50,524 bases of DNA from DATGMP01 sp035293565 (lineage in GTDB: Bacteria; Pseudomonadota; Alphaproteobacteria; BOG-932; Roseiterribacteraceae). Below, in pieces: positions 26,588 through 34,902 of this stretch. The stretch lies in NCBI GenBank assembly GCA_035293565.1, contig DATGMP010000146.1, forward strand, positions 1 to 50,524, read 5' to 3'. The stretch's first letter is position 1. Every line of letters starts with the position of its first letter. A program made the position numbers and the translations under genes. The notes beneath the pieces are model-generated. The model had not been told where the DNA came from and made no database searches. It saw only the letters and a program-made list of their open reading frames with translations.

Positions 26588-27399
26588 TTCAGACGTGTCT
26601 TCTCCTGCTGCGCCTGACGCTTGAGGGTGGGCGCGGCCGTCGGATACTTCGCTTCCAGCGTCGCAAAGGCGGCGCAGGCGTCGGGCGTGCGTCCAAGCTT
26701 GGCGAGGGACTTGCCGAGATCGAGCAGCATGTCGGGCGCCTTGGCGCCCTTGGGGTATTTCTGCAGCGAGTCCGCAAAGCTGCCGGCGGCGTCCTGATAC
26801 TTGCCACGGACGAAATAGCTCTCGCCCATCCAGAAAGCGGCATTGCCGGCCAACGGGTCCTTGGGAAATTGGGCGACAAACGCTCTGAAGCCTTTCTCGG
26901 CCTGTGGGTAGTTGCCCTGATGGTACAGCTCCAACGCCGCTTCATATTGCTCTTGCGGCGTTGGCGGGGCGGCCGCCTCGGGGGGAGGCTCCGGGGGGGC
27001 AGAGCCGGCGGGAATGGTGCCAAGGATGCGCGGGGCGGCGCCCGGCGCGATCGGCGTCGGCGGCCCGGCTTCGCCCTCCGCGGGGGGCGCCGCTCTTGGC
27101 GAGGCTTGCGGTGCGGCGGCAGCCGCCGCACCGGCCGGTGCGCCGTTCCCATTGCCTTCCAGGTCGTTGAACCGGAGATCCGTATCGGAGCGCAGCTTTT
27201 GCAGCTGGTCGTTGAGAACCTGGATCTGGTGACCTTGGGTCTCGATCTGCCCGGTCAGCTCGCGGATCTGCTCCTCGAGCTGCTGAACCCTGAGCTCCAG
27301 CTGCGCCGCCGCGGGCGAGCCCTCCTCAGCCGATGCCGATCCGACCCAGGCGCCGACGAGCCCGAGGGCGATTGCGGCGGTGAGTCGGATCGAGCGCAG
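26578..27399 (-). CDS. cpoB: Cell division coordinator CpoB (YbgF), probable CTG start
   Basis: A periplasmic TPR protein that links Tol-Pal to peptidoglycan synthesis during constriction. The C-terminal part carries TPR repeats (Y-E-A-A-L-E-L-Y-H-Q-G-N-Y-P-Q-A-E-K-G-F, and A-F-W-M-G-E-S-Y-F). Before it come a coiled coil (about residues 30-75, L-E-E-Q-I-R-E-L-T-G-Q-I-E) and a long Pro/Ala linker. A clean signal peptide (R-S-I-R-L-T-A-A-I-A-L-G-L ... A-S-A) begins right after a CTG codon at 27399, which sits 5 bases after a perfect AGGAGG. There is no ATG, GTG or TTG between the pal stop and the signal peptide. The nearest in-frame conventional start, GTG 27456, lies inside pal without a ribosome site. 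Start at CTG is therefore preferred; the protein is about 273 residues. Confidence 0.85.
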   Translation of the reverse strand: MRSIRLTAAIALGLVGAWVGSASAEEGSPAAAQLELRVQQLEEQIRELTGQIETQGHQIQVLNDQLQKLRSDTDLRFNDLEGNGNGAPAGAAAAAAPQASPRAAPPAEGEAGPPTPIAPGAAPRILGTIPAGSAPPEPPPEAAAPPTPQEQYEAALELYHQGNYPQAEKGFRAFVAQFPKDPLAGNAAFWMGESYFVRGKYQDAAGSFADSLQKYPKGAKAPDMLLDLGKSLAKLGRTPDACAAFATLEAKYPTAAPTLKRQAQQEKTRLKCG

Positions 27400-27416
27400 C
27401 GGAGCCTCCTGGACGC

Positions 27417-27908
27417 TTATTGAACGACGGTGACGCCGCGACGGTTCTGCGACCACACGGCCTCGCCGGTTCCCAACACCGCCGGCCGCTCGGCGCCGTA
27501 GCTCACGGTTCCGAGGCGGCCGGGATCGATGCCCAGCGCGACCAGATAGGATTTCACCGTGTTCGCGCGGCGGGCGCCGAGCGCCATGTTGTACTCGCGC
27601 GTGCCGCGCTCGTCGCAATGGCCCTCGATCACGACATGGACCGTCGGATAGCGCTTCAACCACGCGGCCTGACGGTCCAGCGTCTGGCGCGCTTCCTGCG
27701 AAAGGTCGCTCTTGTCGAACTCGAAGAAGACGCGGTCGCCGACATTCTGCGCCAGATCCGCTTCGCTGCCCGGGGTCGCGGTGCTGCTCGACGTGATACC
27801 GCCGCCGCCTGTGGTCGCGCCCTGTTCGGTGCCGCTGGTTTCGGATTTCGAACTGCAGCCTGCGACCAGCGCCAATGCGGCGAAGAGACCGATCCATTTC
27901 AAATTCAT
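27417..27908 (-). CDS. pal: Peptidoglycan-associated lipoprotein Pal
   Basis: An outer-membrane lipoprotein that binds peptidoglycan and TolB. The 163-residue protein has a signal peptide ending in the lipobox L-V-A-G-C (Cys18), then a Ser/Gly/Thr-rich linker. The OmpA-like domain follows, with V-F-F-E-F-D-K-S-D-L, I-E-G-H-C-D-E-R-G-T-R-E-Y-N and the R-R-A-N-T-V-K-S-Y-L helix that contacts diaminopimelate. A GAGGAG ribosome site precedes the ATG. It is separated from tolB by 112 bp, exactly filled by a 39-codon frame, and lies 17 bp upstream of the proposed cpoB start. Confidence 0.97.
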   Translation of the reverse strand: MNLKWIGLFAALALVAGCSSKSETSGTEQGATTGGGGITSSSTATPGSEADLAQNVGDRVFFEFDKSDLSQEARQTLDRQAAWLKRYPTVHVVIEGHCDERGTREYNMALGARRANTVKSYLVALGIDPGRLGTVSYGAERPAVLGTGEAVWSQNRRGVTVVQ

Positions 27909-28024
27909 AGTTGAAACTCCTCTACCTCGCTTCGGAAGGAAGGGTCGCCGACGGACGCAAGGATTCCCGCGCGACTCGGGAGCGCGGACCGCTTCAGACG
28001 GCGAAGAATAGAGTCCAGATTCAT
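27905..28024 (-). CDS. Candidate 39-residue small protein filling the tolB-pal gap
   Basis: A short frame whose ATG overlaps the tolB stop (ATGA) and whose TGA overlaps the pal start (again ATGA). Its product starts M-N-L-D-S-I-L-R-R-L-K-R-S-A-L and has an amphipathic basic N-terminus and an acidic end (S-E-V-E-E-F-Q-L); there is no signal peptide. The pal ribosome site lies within it. The double 4-bp overlap looks like a coupling device, but the frame is short, has no clear ribosome site of its own and matches nothing I know. Confidence 0.3.
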   Translation of the reverse strand: MNLDSILRRLKRSALPSRAGILASVGDPSFRSEVEEFQL

Positions 28025-29379
28025 GGATTCAAGGGCGGTGACCAGGCGGGGTCCGAGGCGTCGGTCGGGGTCGCGATCTCGCGCTCGTTCTGGCCTGTGA
28101 TGTCGATCGAATAGAGCCGGCTGCGGCTCGACGTGCCGCTCCATTCCTGTTTGAAAAACATCAGCACGCGACCGTTGGGCGCCCAGGTCGGTCCCTCGAC
28201 ATGGTGACCCTGGGTGATGAGCCGCTCGCCTGAGCCATCGGGCTTCATGATGCCGATAAAAAACTGGCCGCCCTGGCGCTTCGTGAAGGCGATCAGGTCG
28301 CCGCGCGGCGACCAAACCGGGCCGTCATAGTTTCCTTCGCCGAAGGAGATGCGCTGCGGCGCTCCGCCGCCCGCGCCCATGACGTAGAGCTGCTCGCTGC
28401 CGCCGCGGTCGGATTCGAACACGATCTTCGAACCGTCCGGCGAATAGCAGGGCGCTGTGTTGATGCCGGGGGTATTGGTGAGCTGCGACAGCGACCGCGT
28501 GCGCGTGTCCATCACATAGATCTCGGTGTCGCCGCCGGTCACCTGGCTGAAAATGACGCGGTTTCCGTCGGGAGCAAAGCGCGGCGCGAAGCTCATCCCC
28601 GGGAAGTCGCCCAGCGGCTCCTGCCGGCCGCTCTCGATGTTGCGGATGTACACCCGGGGCCGGTTGCCGACGAACGCCATGAAGGTGATCTCCGGCGCGA
28701 CCGGCGAGAAGCGCGGCGTCAGCTCGAGCGTGCTCGGCTGATCGGAGAGGATGCGGTTGTTGTAGCCGTCCTGATCCATGATCGCGAGGCGCTTGACGCG
28801 CCTGTCGAGCGGCCCGGTCTCGGCGATGTAGACGATCTGCGTGTTGAAATAGCCGTCCTCGCCGGTGAGCTGCTTATAGACGACGTCGGCGATCATGTGC
28901 GCGATCTGCCGGATGCTCTGGTTCTGGTTGGGGAAGCGGTATTCCATCCCCGCGAGCTGGCTTTGCTCGAACACATCCCAAAGCCGAAAGGCGGCCTTGA
29001 GGCGTCCGTCGGGCTCGACCGACAGCGTGCCGGTGACGAGCGCCTGCGCGTTCAGCACCTTCCAATCCGCGAAGCGCGGCTGATCGGCCGCGGCCTGCGC
29101 CGCCTGGATGAAAGCGGCCGGATCGATCGGCCGGAAAAGTCCCGAGTTGCGCAGATCGTTCGTCACGATATCACTGATATCGTTGCCGACCTGCTGCTCG
29201 GCGCCGCCTTGCGCCTGCAGCGGCGTGATCGCGATCGGCAACGGGCTCACCGTGCCTTTTGTAATGTCTACGGTGACACGCGCACCGGCCGCGGGCGCGA
29301 GACAGGCGACCGCGAGCAGCGCCGCAAAGGCCGCGACAAAACGGAAAAGGGCGTTCATTGGCTTGGGTGATGTGTTCAT
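28021..29379 (-). CDS. tolB: Tol-Pal system protein TolB
   Basis: A periplasmic beta-propeller protein connecting TolA and Pal. Start 29379 (M-N-T-S-P-K-P) overlaps the tolA stop (ATGA) and gives a 452-residue protein with a signal peptide (F-V-A-A-F-A-A-L-L-A-V-A-C-L). The N-terminal domain includes A-I-T-P-L-Q-A-Q. The propeller repeats are readable as P-x-x-S-P-D-G-type blades: P-R-F-S-P-V-A, P-R-F-A-P-D-G-N, P-C-Y-S-P-D-G-S, P-V-W-S-P-R-G-D and P-T-W-A-P-N-G-R. Another in-frame ATG lies 7 codons later (29358). It lies in the complete tolQ-R-A-B order. Confidence 0.96.
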   Translation of the reverse strand: MNTSPKPMNALFRFVAAFAALLAVACLAPAAGARVTVDITKGTVSPLPIAITPLQAQGGAEQQVGNDISDIVTNDLRNSGLFRPIDPAAFIQAAQAAADQPRFADWKVLNAQALVTGTLSVEPDGRLKAAFRLWDVFEQSQLAGMEYRFPNQNQSIRQIAHMIADVVYKQLTGEDGYFNTQIVYIAETGPLDRRVKRLAIMDQDGYNNRILSDQPSTLELTPRFSPVAPEITFMAFVGNRPRVYIRNIESGRQEPLGDFPGMSFAPRFAPDGNRVIFSQVTGGDTEIYVMDTRTRSLSQLTNTPGINTAPCYSPDGSKIVFESDRGGSEQLYVMGAGGGAPQRISFGEGNYDGPVWSPRGDLIAFTKRQGGQFFIGIMKPDGSGERLITQGHHVEGPTWAPNGRVLMFFKQEWSGTSSRSRLYSIDITGQNEREIATPTDASDPAWSPPLNP

Positions 29380-30248
29380 CCGAGCATCGCTTTGGGGTCG
29401 AAGTTGAGGAGGAGGGACTTCCAGGTCTCGTATTTGTCGGGCGGCAAAGCAAGAGGGCTGCAATTGGGATTGCGCACCGCGCGCACTGCCGCCATCGCGG
29501 CTGCGCGGAACGCGGGGTCGGACGACATGCGAGACTGATCCTCGACTTGTACGGAGGCGACCGTTCTGTCCGGATTCACCTCGACGTCCAGCGGCACGAC
29601 CATCTTGTCGGCGTCTTTGACTCCTGCGGGCACGAGCCAGCACTGTTTCAGCTGATCGTTGAGCGCGGCCATCTCCGATTGGGTGAGCTTGTCGGAAAGC
29701 GACGCAATGGCCCCCGTGGCCGCCTTCGTTTCGTTCTTCGTCGGCTGCGGCGTCGGTTGAGGCTGCGTGTCCTGGGGTTTCAGCTTGGCGAGGTTCTTCA
29801 GCACCGCGTCGAAATTGACTTTCGGCTGCGGCCGCTTGAGCTCCATCTTCGTGGGCTCGGCGATCTCGGCGACCTTGGCGTCGACATCCGCGAGTTTGGG
29901 AGCGGCCTCGAGCGGCTTGCGCAGATCGACCTCGGGGACCGTGAGATCGGGCGCGGTGCTGCTCACCTCGGCCAGTTTCGGGATCGTCGTGTCGATCTGC
30001 TCATGGGGAGCCGGTTGCGGTTGAGGTTGCGGCTTCGGGGGCTGGGGCGGCGGCTCCCGGATCTGATTTTCGACCTTGTTCTCGGGCGAGATCCGATTGG
30101 TCGTCGCATCCTTGGCGACATCGACGACATCGACCGTGATCATGGGCGTGATGTCGGGCCGCTTGGGATGAAAGAAAGGCAAGCCGACCAGAATCAGCAG
30201 CAGGACGAGCGCGTGCACGCCGATCGAGAAGGCGAAGCCGCGGCCCAT
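29376..30248 (-). CDS. tolA: TolA, trans-periplasmic TonB/TolA-family protein
   Basis: A 290-residue inner-membrane protein spanning the periplasm. It has one N-terminal membrane helix (about residues 5-25, I-G-V-H-A-L-V-L-L-L-I-L-V-G-L). A long linker follows with Pro/Gln-rich (P-P-Q-P-P-K-P-Q-P-Q-P-Q-P) and Lys/Pro-rich segments. The compact C-terminal domain has two cysteines (L-K-Q-C-W and N-P-N-C) as in TolA. It uses proton-motive force from TolQR to reach TolB and Pal. Start 30248 is one base after the tolR stop. The linker is shorter and less alanine-rich than in enterobacteria, which is usual for alphaproteobacteria. Confidence 0.9.
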   Translation of the reverse strand: MGRGFAFSIGVHALVLLLILVGLPFFHPKRPDITPMITVDVVDVAKDATTNRISPENKVENQIREPPPQPPKPQPQPQPAPHEQIDTTIPKLAEVSSTAPDLTVPEVDLRKPLEAAPKLADVDAKVAEIAEPTKMELKRPQPKVNFDAVLKNLAKLKPQDTQPQPTPQPTKNETKAATGAIASLSDKLTQSEMAALNDQLKQCWLVPAGVKDADKMVVPLDVEVNPDRTVASVQVEDQSRMSSDPAFRAAAMAAVRAVRNPNCSPLALPPDKYETWKSLLLNFDPKAMLG

Positions 30249-30249
30249 G

Positions 30250-30708
30250 TCATTTCTTCCGCTGCACTTGCCCGTCGAGCGGGTTCGAGACCAGGCCGAC
30301 CTTCGTGTAGCCGGCGCCCCCCACAGCGCCAAGGATCTCCATCATGTCGCCCCAGGAATTGGCGCGATCACCGCGAATGTAGATCTTCGCCTCGTGATTC
30401 GCGTTGGCGATCGCGTTGAGGCGCGGCACCAGCTGATCCATCGTGACCGGAGTCTCCTGCAGATAGATCTGATGCTTGCCGTCGACCGTGATCTCAAGCG
30501 GCTTGTCGTCCGCTTGCGACAGAGGTCCGGCCGCGCTCTTCGGCAGATCGACGTGAATACCGGTCGTGAGCAGCGGCGCCGTCACCATGAAGACGATCAG
30601 CAGCACCAGCATGACGTCGACGAGGGGCGTGACATTGATCTCGGCCAGCGGTCGATAAGAGCGCCGCCGCCCGCCGCGTCCGCTTTGCTGAACGACTCCG
30701 CCGGCCAT
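30250..30708 (-). CDS. tolR: TolR, ExbD/TolR-family proton channel subunit
   Basis: A 152-residue inner-membrane protein with one membrane helix (about residues 29-48, P-L-V-D-V-M-L-V-L-L-I-V-F). The helix carries Asp31, the proton-relay residue of the ExbD/TolR family. The motif A-E-I-N-V-T-P-L-V-D is diagnostic. The periplasmic domain continues to the C-terminus. It forms the channel with TolQ and drives TolA. The gene starts 3 bp after the tolQ stop and ends one base before the tolA start. Confidence 0.95.
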   Translation of the reverse strand: MAGGVVQQSGRGGRRRSYRPLAEINVTPLVDVMLVLLIVFMVTAPLLTTGIHVDLPKSAAGPLSQADDKPLEITVDGKHQIYLQETPVTMDQLVPRLNAIANANHEAKIYIRGDRANSWGDMMEILGAVGGAGYTKVGLVSNPLDGQVQRKK

Positions 30709-30711
30709 GCG

Positions 30712-31446
30712 TTAGCCCTTCTCCTCGAGATGGCGGGAGAGGATGGCGCTGAATTCCGACGAGAACGCGTCCAACCGGTCGGCGTAGCGGCCGATATCGG
30801 AGGCGAATTTGTTGTAGGCCATCACCGCCGGGATCGCGACGACGAGCCCGAGCAACGTCGACAGCAGCGCCTCGGCGATTCCGGGCGCGACGACGGCCAG
30901 ATTCGTGTTCTGCTGCGCGGCGATGGCGGTGAAGCTGCTCATGATGCCGTAGACAGTGCCGGCGAGGCCGACGAAGGTCGCGGTCGAACCTGCGGTCGCC
31001 AGCACGTTCATATACCGCTCCACCTGCGCCATTTCGCGGCCGATCGTGACCGCCATGACGCGGTCGACCCGCTGCTGCAGATTGCCCTTGAGGGGCGAGG
31101 ACACGCCGCCGCGCTCGCTCACCAGCTTCCATTCGCGCATTCCGGCCACAAAGGTCGCCACCATCGGGTCGCGGACCTTCTTGGAGACGCGCTCATAGAG
31201 CTGGTCGAGTGAGCCGCCGGACCAGAAGCTGTCCTCGAATTTGTCGGCGCGCGCATTCAGCGTGCGCAGGCGCATCCATTTCTCGAACATGATCGCGAGG
31301 CTCCAGACCGACCAGACGAGAAGTCCGATCATGATCGCCTTCACGACGACGTCGGCCTGCATGAACAGGCCGAGCGCGGAGAAATCGTGGGCCGCCAATC
31401 CGGCCGGCGCGGTCAGGTGAGTCGCATCGACGGTCTGTGATTCCAT
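30712..31446 (-). CDS. tolQ: TolQ, ExbB/TolQ-family proton channel subunit
   Basis: A 244-residue inner-membrane protein with three membrane helices: about residues 33-55, then the two conserved proton-channel helices. The first of those contains F-V-G-L-A-G-T-V-Y-G-I-M-S-S-F and the second A-P-G-I-A-E-A-L-L-S-T-L-L-G-L-V-V-A-I-P. It couples proton flow to outer-membrane constriction through TolR and TolA. It is the first tol gene after ybgC. A second, distant member of the same channel superfamily is encoded at 48216-49334. Confidence 0.96.
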   Translation of the reverse strand: MESQTVDATHLTAPAGLAAHDFSALGLFMQADVVVKAIMIGLLVWSVWSLAIMFEKWMRLRTLNARADKFEDSFWSGGSLDQLYERVSKKVRDPMVATFVAGMREWKLVSERGGVSSPLKGNLQQRVDRVMAVTIGREMAQVERYMNVLATAGSTATFVGLAGTVYGIMSSFTAIAAQQNTNLAVVAPGIAEALLSTLLGLVVAIPAVMAYNKFASDIGRYADRLDAFSSEFSAILSRHLEEKG

Positions 31447-31456
31447 GTGAGCTGTC

Positions 31457-31903
31457 TCATATGGCTTTGTGGCTTTTGTGTGGTTCCAAGGCCTGCCTCA
31501 GAGCCGGCGGGAGCGGCGCCGGCCGGAGGCGCGGGTCGACGCAGGCCAGCCTGACGTCGAGACGTGCCAGAAGCTCCTCCGATCGGAATATGTCCTGCCG
31601 AATCGTGAAGCTCGCACCCCGAATCATGACAAGTTGCGACCGCACTTCCAAGGCGTCGTCGAGCCGCGCCGGGGCGATGAAGTCGCAGGTACAGTTCCTC
31701 ACGACGATCTGCCGTCCGTAAGTGTCTGCAAGCGCTCGGTGATCGAAGCTCGCGGCCCGCAGAATCTCGGTGCGCGCCCGCTCGGCGAATTTGAGATAAT
31801 TGGCGTAATAGACGACCCCGCCGGCATCCGTGTCCTCGAAATAAACACGGATCGGCCAAATATGGGGCGGTCCCCCTGAAATCTGCGGGATAGGCCGCGG
31901 CAT
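31457..31903 (-). CDS. ybgC: Tol-Pal-associated acyl-CoA thioesterase YbgC
   Basis: A 148-residue hotdog-fold thioesterase. The catalytic region reads V-Y-F-E-D-T-D-A-G-G-V-V-Y-Y-A-N-Y-L-K-F, with the essential Asp. It acts on acyl-CoA or acyl-ACP thioesters in the cytoplasm and is nearly always the first gene of tol-pal operons. ATG 31903 is chosen because it shares one base with the ruvB stop (TGATG); GTG 31906 would add one residue. tolQ starts 10 bp after its stop. Confidence 0.93.
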   Translation of the reverse strand: MPRPIPQISGGPPHIWPIRVYFEDTDAGGVVYYANYLKFAERARTEILRAASFDHRALADTYGRQIVVRNCTCDFIAPARLDDALEVRSQLVMIRGASFTIRQDIFRSEELLARLDVRLACVDPRLRPAPLPPALRQALEPHKSHKAI

Positions 31904-32949
31904 CACTCATCGTCCGGCCGCGCGGGCGGGAGCAGGTCGAGCTGCTGCGCGAGGGCGCTGGGCGGCGGGGCGGGCAGGCCCAGCACCCGATAGGCGCCGG
32001 TCGCCAAGATGCGGCCGCGTGGCGTGCGCTGCACCAGCCCCTGCTGCACCAGAAAGGGCTCGATCACCTCTTCGATCACGTCACGCTGCTCGCCGAGCGC
32101 CGCCGAGAGCGTCTCGACTCCGACCGGACCGCCGGAATAATTCTCGGCGATGCATGTGAGATAGCGCCGATCCATCGAATCGAGGCCGTCGCGATCGACC
32201 TCGAGCCGCATCAGCGCCGCGTCGGCGACCGTGGCATCGATCGGCGCCTTGCCGTCCATTGATGCAAAGTCGCGGACGCGGCGCAGAAGCCGTCCGGCGA
32301 CGCGCGGCGTGCCGCGCGCCCGTCGTGCAATCTCCATCGCGCCGTCATCGGTCAGCGCAACTCCCAGAACCCGCGCGCCGCGCGCCACGATCTCCTTGAG
32401 CTCGTTCGGCTGATAGAGCTCGAGTCGAAGCGGGATACCGAAACGTTCGCGAAGCGGCGTGGTGAGCAGTCCCGACCGCGTCGTGGCGCCGACCAGCGTG
32501 AAGGGCGGCAGATCGATTCGGATCGAGCGAGCCGCGGGTCCCTCGCCGATGATGAGATCGAGCTGAAAATCCTCCATCGCTGGATAGAGAATCTCCTCGA
32601 CAGCCGGCGACAGGCGATGGATTTCGTCGATGAACAGAACATCGTTGCGTTCGAGATTCGTCAGGATCGCGGCCAGGTCGCCGGCACGCGCGATGACCGG
32701 ACCGGACGTCGCGCGAAAGCCGGCACCCAGCTCGCGCGAGACGATGTGTGCGAGCGTCGTCTTGCCGAGCCCCGGGGGACCGAACAGCAGCACATGGTCC
32801 AGCGCTTCCTGGCGTTCGCGCGCGGCGTGAATGAAGATCCTGAGATTGTCGCGCACCGCGCGCTGTCCGATAAAGTCGGCCAGCAATTGCGGGCGAAGCG
32901 AAAGATCGCCGGCGCCCGCCGGATCGACCAGCCTTTCGGCCGCGCTCAC
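31903..32949 (-). CDS. ruvB: Holliday junction helicase motor RuvB
   Basis: A 348-residue AAA+ ATPase driving branch migration. Walker A is G-P-P-G-L-G-K-T (57-64), Walker B is V-L-F-I-D-E-I-H-R-L, and sensor 1 is G-A-T-T-R-S-G. The C-terminal winged helix includes P-R-G-R. A GTG start overlaps the ruvA stop (GTGA), and its stop overlaps the ybgC start, so ruvCAB and the tol genes form one continuous coupled run. Confidence 0.97.
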   Translation of the reverse strand: MSAAERLVDPAGAGDLSLRPQLLADFIGQRAVRDNLRIFIHAARERQEALDHVLLFGPPGLGKTTLAHIVSRELGAGFRATSGPVIARAGDLAAILTNLERNDVLFIDEIHRLSPAVEEILYPAMEDFQLDLIIGEGPAARSIRIDLPPFTLVGATTRSGLLTTPLRERFGIPLRLELYQPNELKEIVARGARVLGVALTDDGAMEIARRARGTPRVAGRLLRRVRDFASMDGKAPIDATVADAALMRLEVDRDGLDSMDRRYLTCIAENYSGGPVGVETLSAALGEQRDVIEEVIEPFLVQQGLVQRTPRGRILATGAYRVLGLPAPPPSALAQQLDLLPPARPDDE

Positions 32950-33572
32950 CGCGCGCTCTCCTTGGATCCGGAGAGCTCACGGAGCGCTTTGCGGATGATC
33001 TCCGGGAGCGGCTCGCCATCGCCGGAGACGGCGGCGACCGCCGCGAACGCGTCGGCGCGCGCGTAACCCAAATTGACCAACGCGGACACCGCCTCGGCAT
33101 TCGAGCTCGCCGCAGTCGGCGCGCCGCCTGCGGCGCTCGGCTTGGCGCCGACGATAACGCGGAGCGACAGTGTCTGCGCCTTGTCCTTGAGCTCTGCCGA
33201 GATACGGGCTGCCAGCTTCGGGCCGACGCCCTCGGCGCGCGAAAGCGACGCTTTGTCGCCGGATGCAACGGCGTGGGACAAGGCGTCCGGCTCGAGCGCC
33301 GAAAGAATGGCGAGAGCCACGCGCCCTCCAACTCCCTGCACCGTCGTCAACATGCGGAACCATTCCTGCTCCGCCCGGTCGCCGAAACCATAGAGATGCG
33401 GGACCTCATCGCGGATCCGCATCTCGGTGTAGAGCACCGCGTCGGTTCCGGGCCTGCCCAGGCGGGACAGGGTTCGACCGGAGCAGGAGAGCACATAGCC
33501 GACGCCGCGGACATCGAGGATCGCCCAATCCTCGCCCAGACTGTCGACCACCCCGGTGAGCTTGCCGATCAT
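32946..33572 (-). CDS. ruvA: Holliday junction DNA-binding protein RuvA
   Basis: A 208-residue protein that forms tetramers on four-way junctions and loads RuvB. It starts M-I-G-K-L-T-G-V-V-D, the standard RuvA N-terminus; ATG 33572 overlaps the ruvC stop (ATGA) and is preferred over an ATG four codons earlier. The OB-fold domain is followed by helix-hairpin-helix motifs (G-V-G-G-R-V-A-L-A-I-L, G-V-G-P-K-L-A-A-R-I). The C-terminal RuvB-contact domain follows a flexible Ala/Gly-rich linker. Confidence 0.95.
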   Translation of the reverse strand: MIGKLTGVVDSLGEDWAILDVRGVGYVLSCSGRTLSRLGRPGTDAVLYTEMRIRDEVPHLYGFGDRAEQEWFRMLTTVQGVGGRVALAILSALEPDALSHAVASGDKASLSRAEGVGPKLAARISAELKDKAQTLSLRVIVGAKPSAAGGAPTAASSNAEAVSALVNLGYARADAFAAVAAVSGDGEPLPEIIRKALRELSGSKESAR

Positions 33573-34081
33573 GCGATCTTCCATCTCTCAGAGGCCGAGA
33601 GCGCTACGCGGGTGCGGTGATGGGCGTGGCAGATGGCGACCGCGAGCGCGTCGGCCGCGTCGGCCGCCGCGATAGCGCCGGGCAGGATCCGCCCGACCAT
33701 CATCGCGACCTGGGCCTTGTCGGCGTGACCAGTGCCGACAACTGACTTTTTCACCAGATTGGCGGCGTATTCGGCGACCTTCATCCCGGCCATCGCCGGT
33801 ACGAGCAGCGCGATGCCGCGTGCCATGCCGAGCTTCAAGGTCGAAGCCGGATTGCGGTTGACGAAGACTTCCTCGATGGCGGCTTCCTCGGGCGTCCATT
33901 CCGCCACGATATGGACCAGGGCTTTGTGGATCTCGGCGAGGCGAGCGGCCAAATCGAGACCGGCATCGGTTGCGATCGCGCCATGGGCGAGGGGCCTCAG
34001 GCGATTGCCCTCGCACTCGATGACGCCCCAGCCGGTATGGCCGAGGCCCGGATCGATTCCGAGGATTCGGAGCGAGTTCAC
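33569..34081 (-). CDS. ruvC: Holliday junction resolvase RuvC
   Basis: A 170-residue endonuclease that cuts Holliday junctions held by RuvAB. The acidic active site is visible: Asp in G-I-D-P-G-L-G-H-T-G-W-G, Glu in A-I-E-E-V-F-V, and the C-terminal Asp residues in A-A-D-A-A-D-A-L-A-V-A-I-C-H-A. It starts with GTG overlapping the yebC stop (GTGA) and ends overlapping ruvA. The order yebC-ruvC-ruvA-ruvB is widely conserved. Confidence 0.96.
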   Translation of the reverse strand: MNSLRILGIDPGLGHTGWGVIECEGNRLRPLAHGAIATDAGLDLAARLAEIHKALVHIVAEWTPEEAAIEEVFVNRNPASTLKLGMARGIALLVPAMAGMKVAEYAANLVKKSVVGTGHADKAQVAMMVGRILPGAIAAADAADALAVAICHAHHRTRVALSASERWKIA

Positions 34082-34824
34082 GCCGACAGCCGCTCCGCAA
34101 GCTCATCCGACAGCTCGGCGTTGGCGGCCACGCTCTGCACGTCGTCACTGTCCTCGAGCACGTCGATCAGCTTCATCAGGCTTTCGGCCTGTTCGGGATT
34201 GGGTGCGGCGGTCGTGAGCGGCCGCCATTCGAGCGCCGCGCTCTGCGCGGGGCCGAACTTCTCCTCGAGGGCGTCGCGCACGCCGGCGAAATTCTCGACC
34301 GAGGTCGTGATCTCATGCTCGCCGCCTTCGGAATCGACATTGTCGGCACCGGCCTCGGCGGCCGCTTCGAACATGGCGTCCCCGCTCGCGACGGCGCCCG
34401 GGTAGGCTATGACGCCGAGGCGCTGGAACATGAAGCTGACCGAATTAGTCTCGCCAAGCGCTCCACCGTGCTTGGTGAAGGCCGAGCGGACCTCGGAGGC
34501 GGTGCGGTTGCGGTTGTCGGTTAGCGCCTCGATGATCAGAGCGACGCCGCCGGGACCGTAACCCTCATAGCGGACGGACTCGTAATTTGCGCCGTCATCG
34601 CCGGCCGCGCTGTTGATCGCCCGATCGATGCGGTCCTTGGGCATGTTCTTCTGCCGGGCAGCCTGCACGGCGGCGCGGAGCCGCGGATTCATCGCCGGAT
34701 CCGGCAGTCCCGACTTGGCCGCGACGGTGATCTCGCGCGCGAGCTTGTTGAAGATCTTCGCCCGCTTGACGTCTTGAGCGCCCTTGCGGTGCATGATGTT
34801 CTTGAACTGCGAATGTCCGGCCAT
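34078..34824 (-). CDS. yebC: YebC/PmpR-family protein
   Basis: A 248-residue protein starting M-A-G-H-S-Q-F-K-N-I-M-H-R-K-G, the family signature. It has three domains, including Y-E-G-Y-G-P-G-G-V-A-L-I-I-E and the N-R-N-R-T-A-S-E-V-R segment. Members have been described as DNA-binding regulators and, more recently, as factors that relieve ribosome stalling. Its position directly upstream of ruvC is conserved in many bacteria. All parts are present. Confidence 0.95.
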   Translation of the reverse strand: MAGHSQFKNIMHRKGAQDVKRAKIFNKLAREITVAAKSGLPDPAMNPRLRAAVQAARQKNMPKDRIDRAINSAAGDDGANYESVRYEGYGPGGVALIIEALTDNRNRTASEVRSAFTKHGGALGETNSVSFMFQRLGVIAYPGAVASGDAMFEAAAEAGADNVDSEGGEHEITTSVENFAGVRDALEEKFGPAQSAALEWRPLTTAAPNPEQAESLMKLIDVLEDSDDVQSVAANAELSDELAERLSA

Positions 34825-34902
34825 GGGTCCGATTCCAAAAGGCGCCGCGACTCGGGCCGATTATTGAATCCGGTTCGCGGCAGTTAGTCCAGAATGCGTG
34901 AA

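Noticed and set aside
30000..30060. Short repeats of Pro/Gln codons in tolA as a DNA repeat array
   Set aside because: They encode the normal low-complexity periplasmic linker of TolA rather than an independent repeat.
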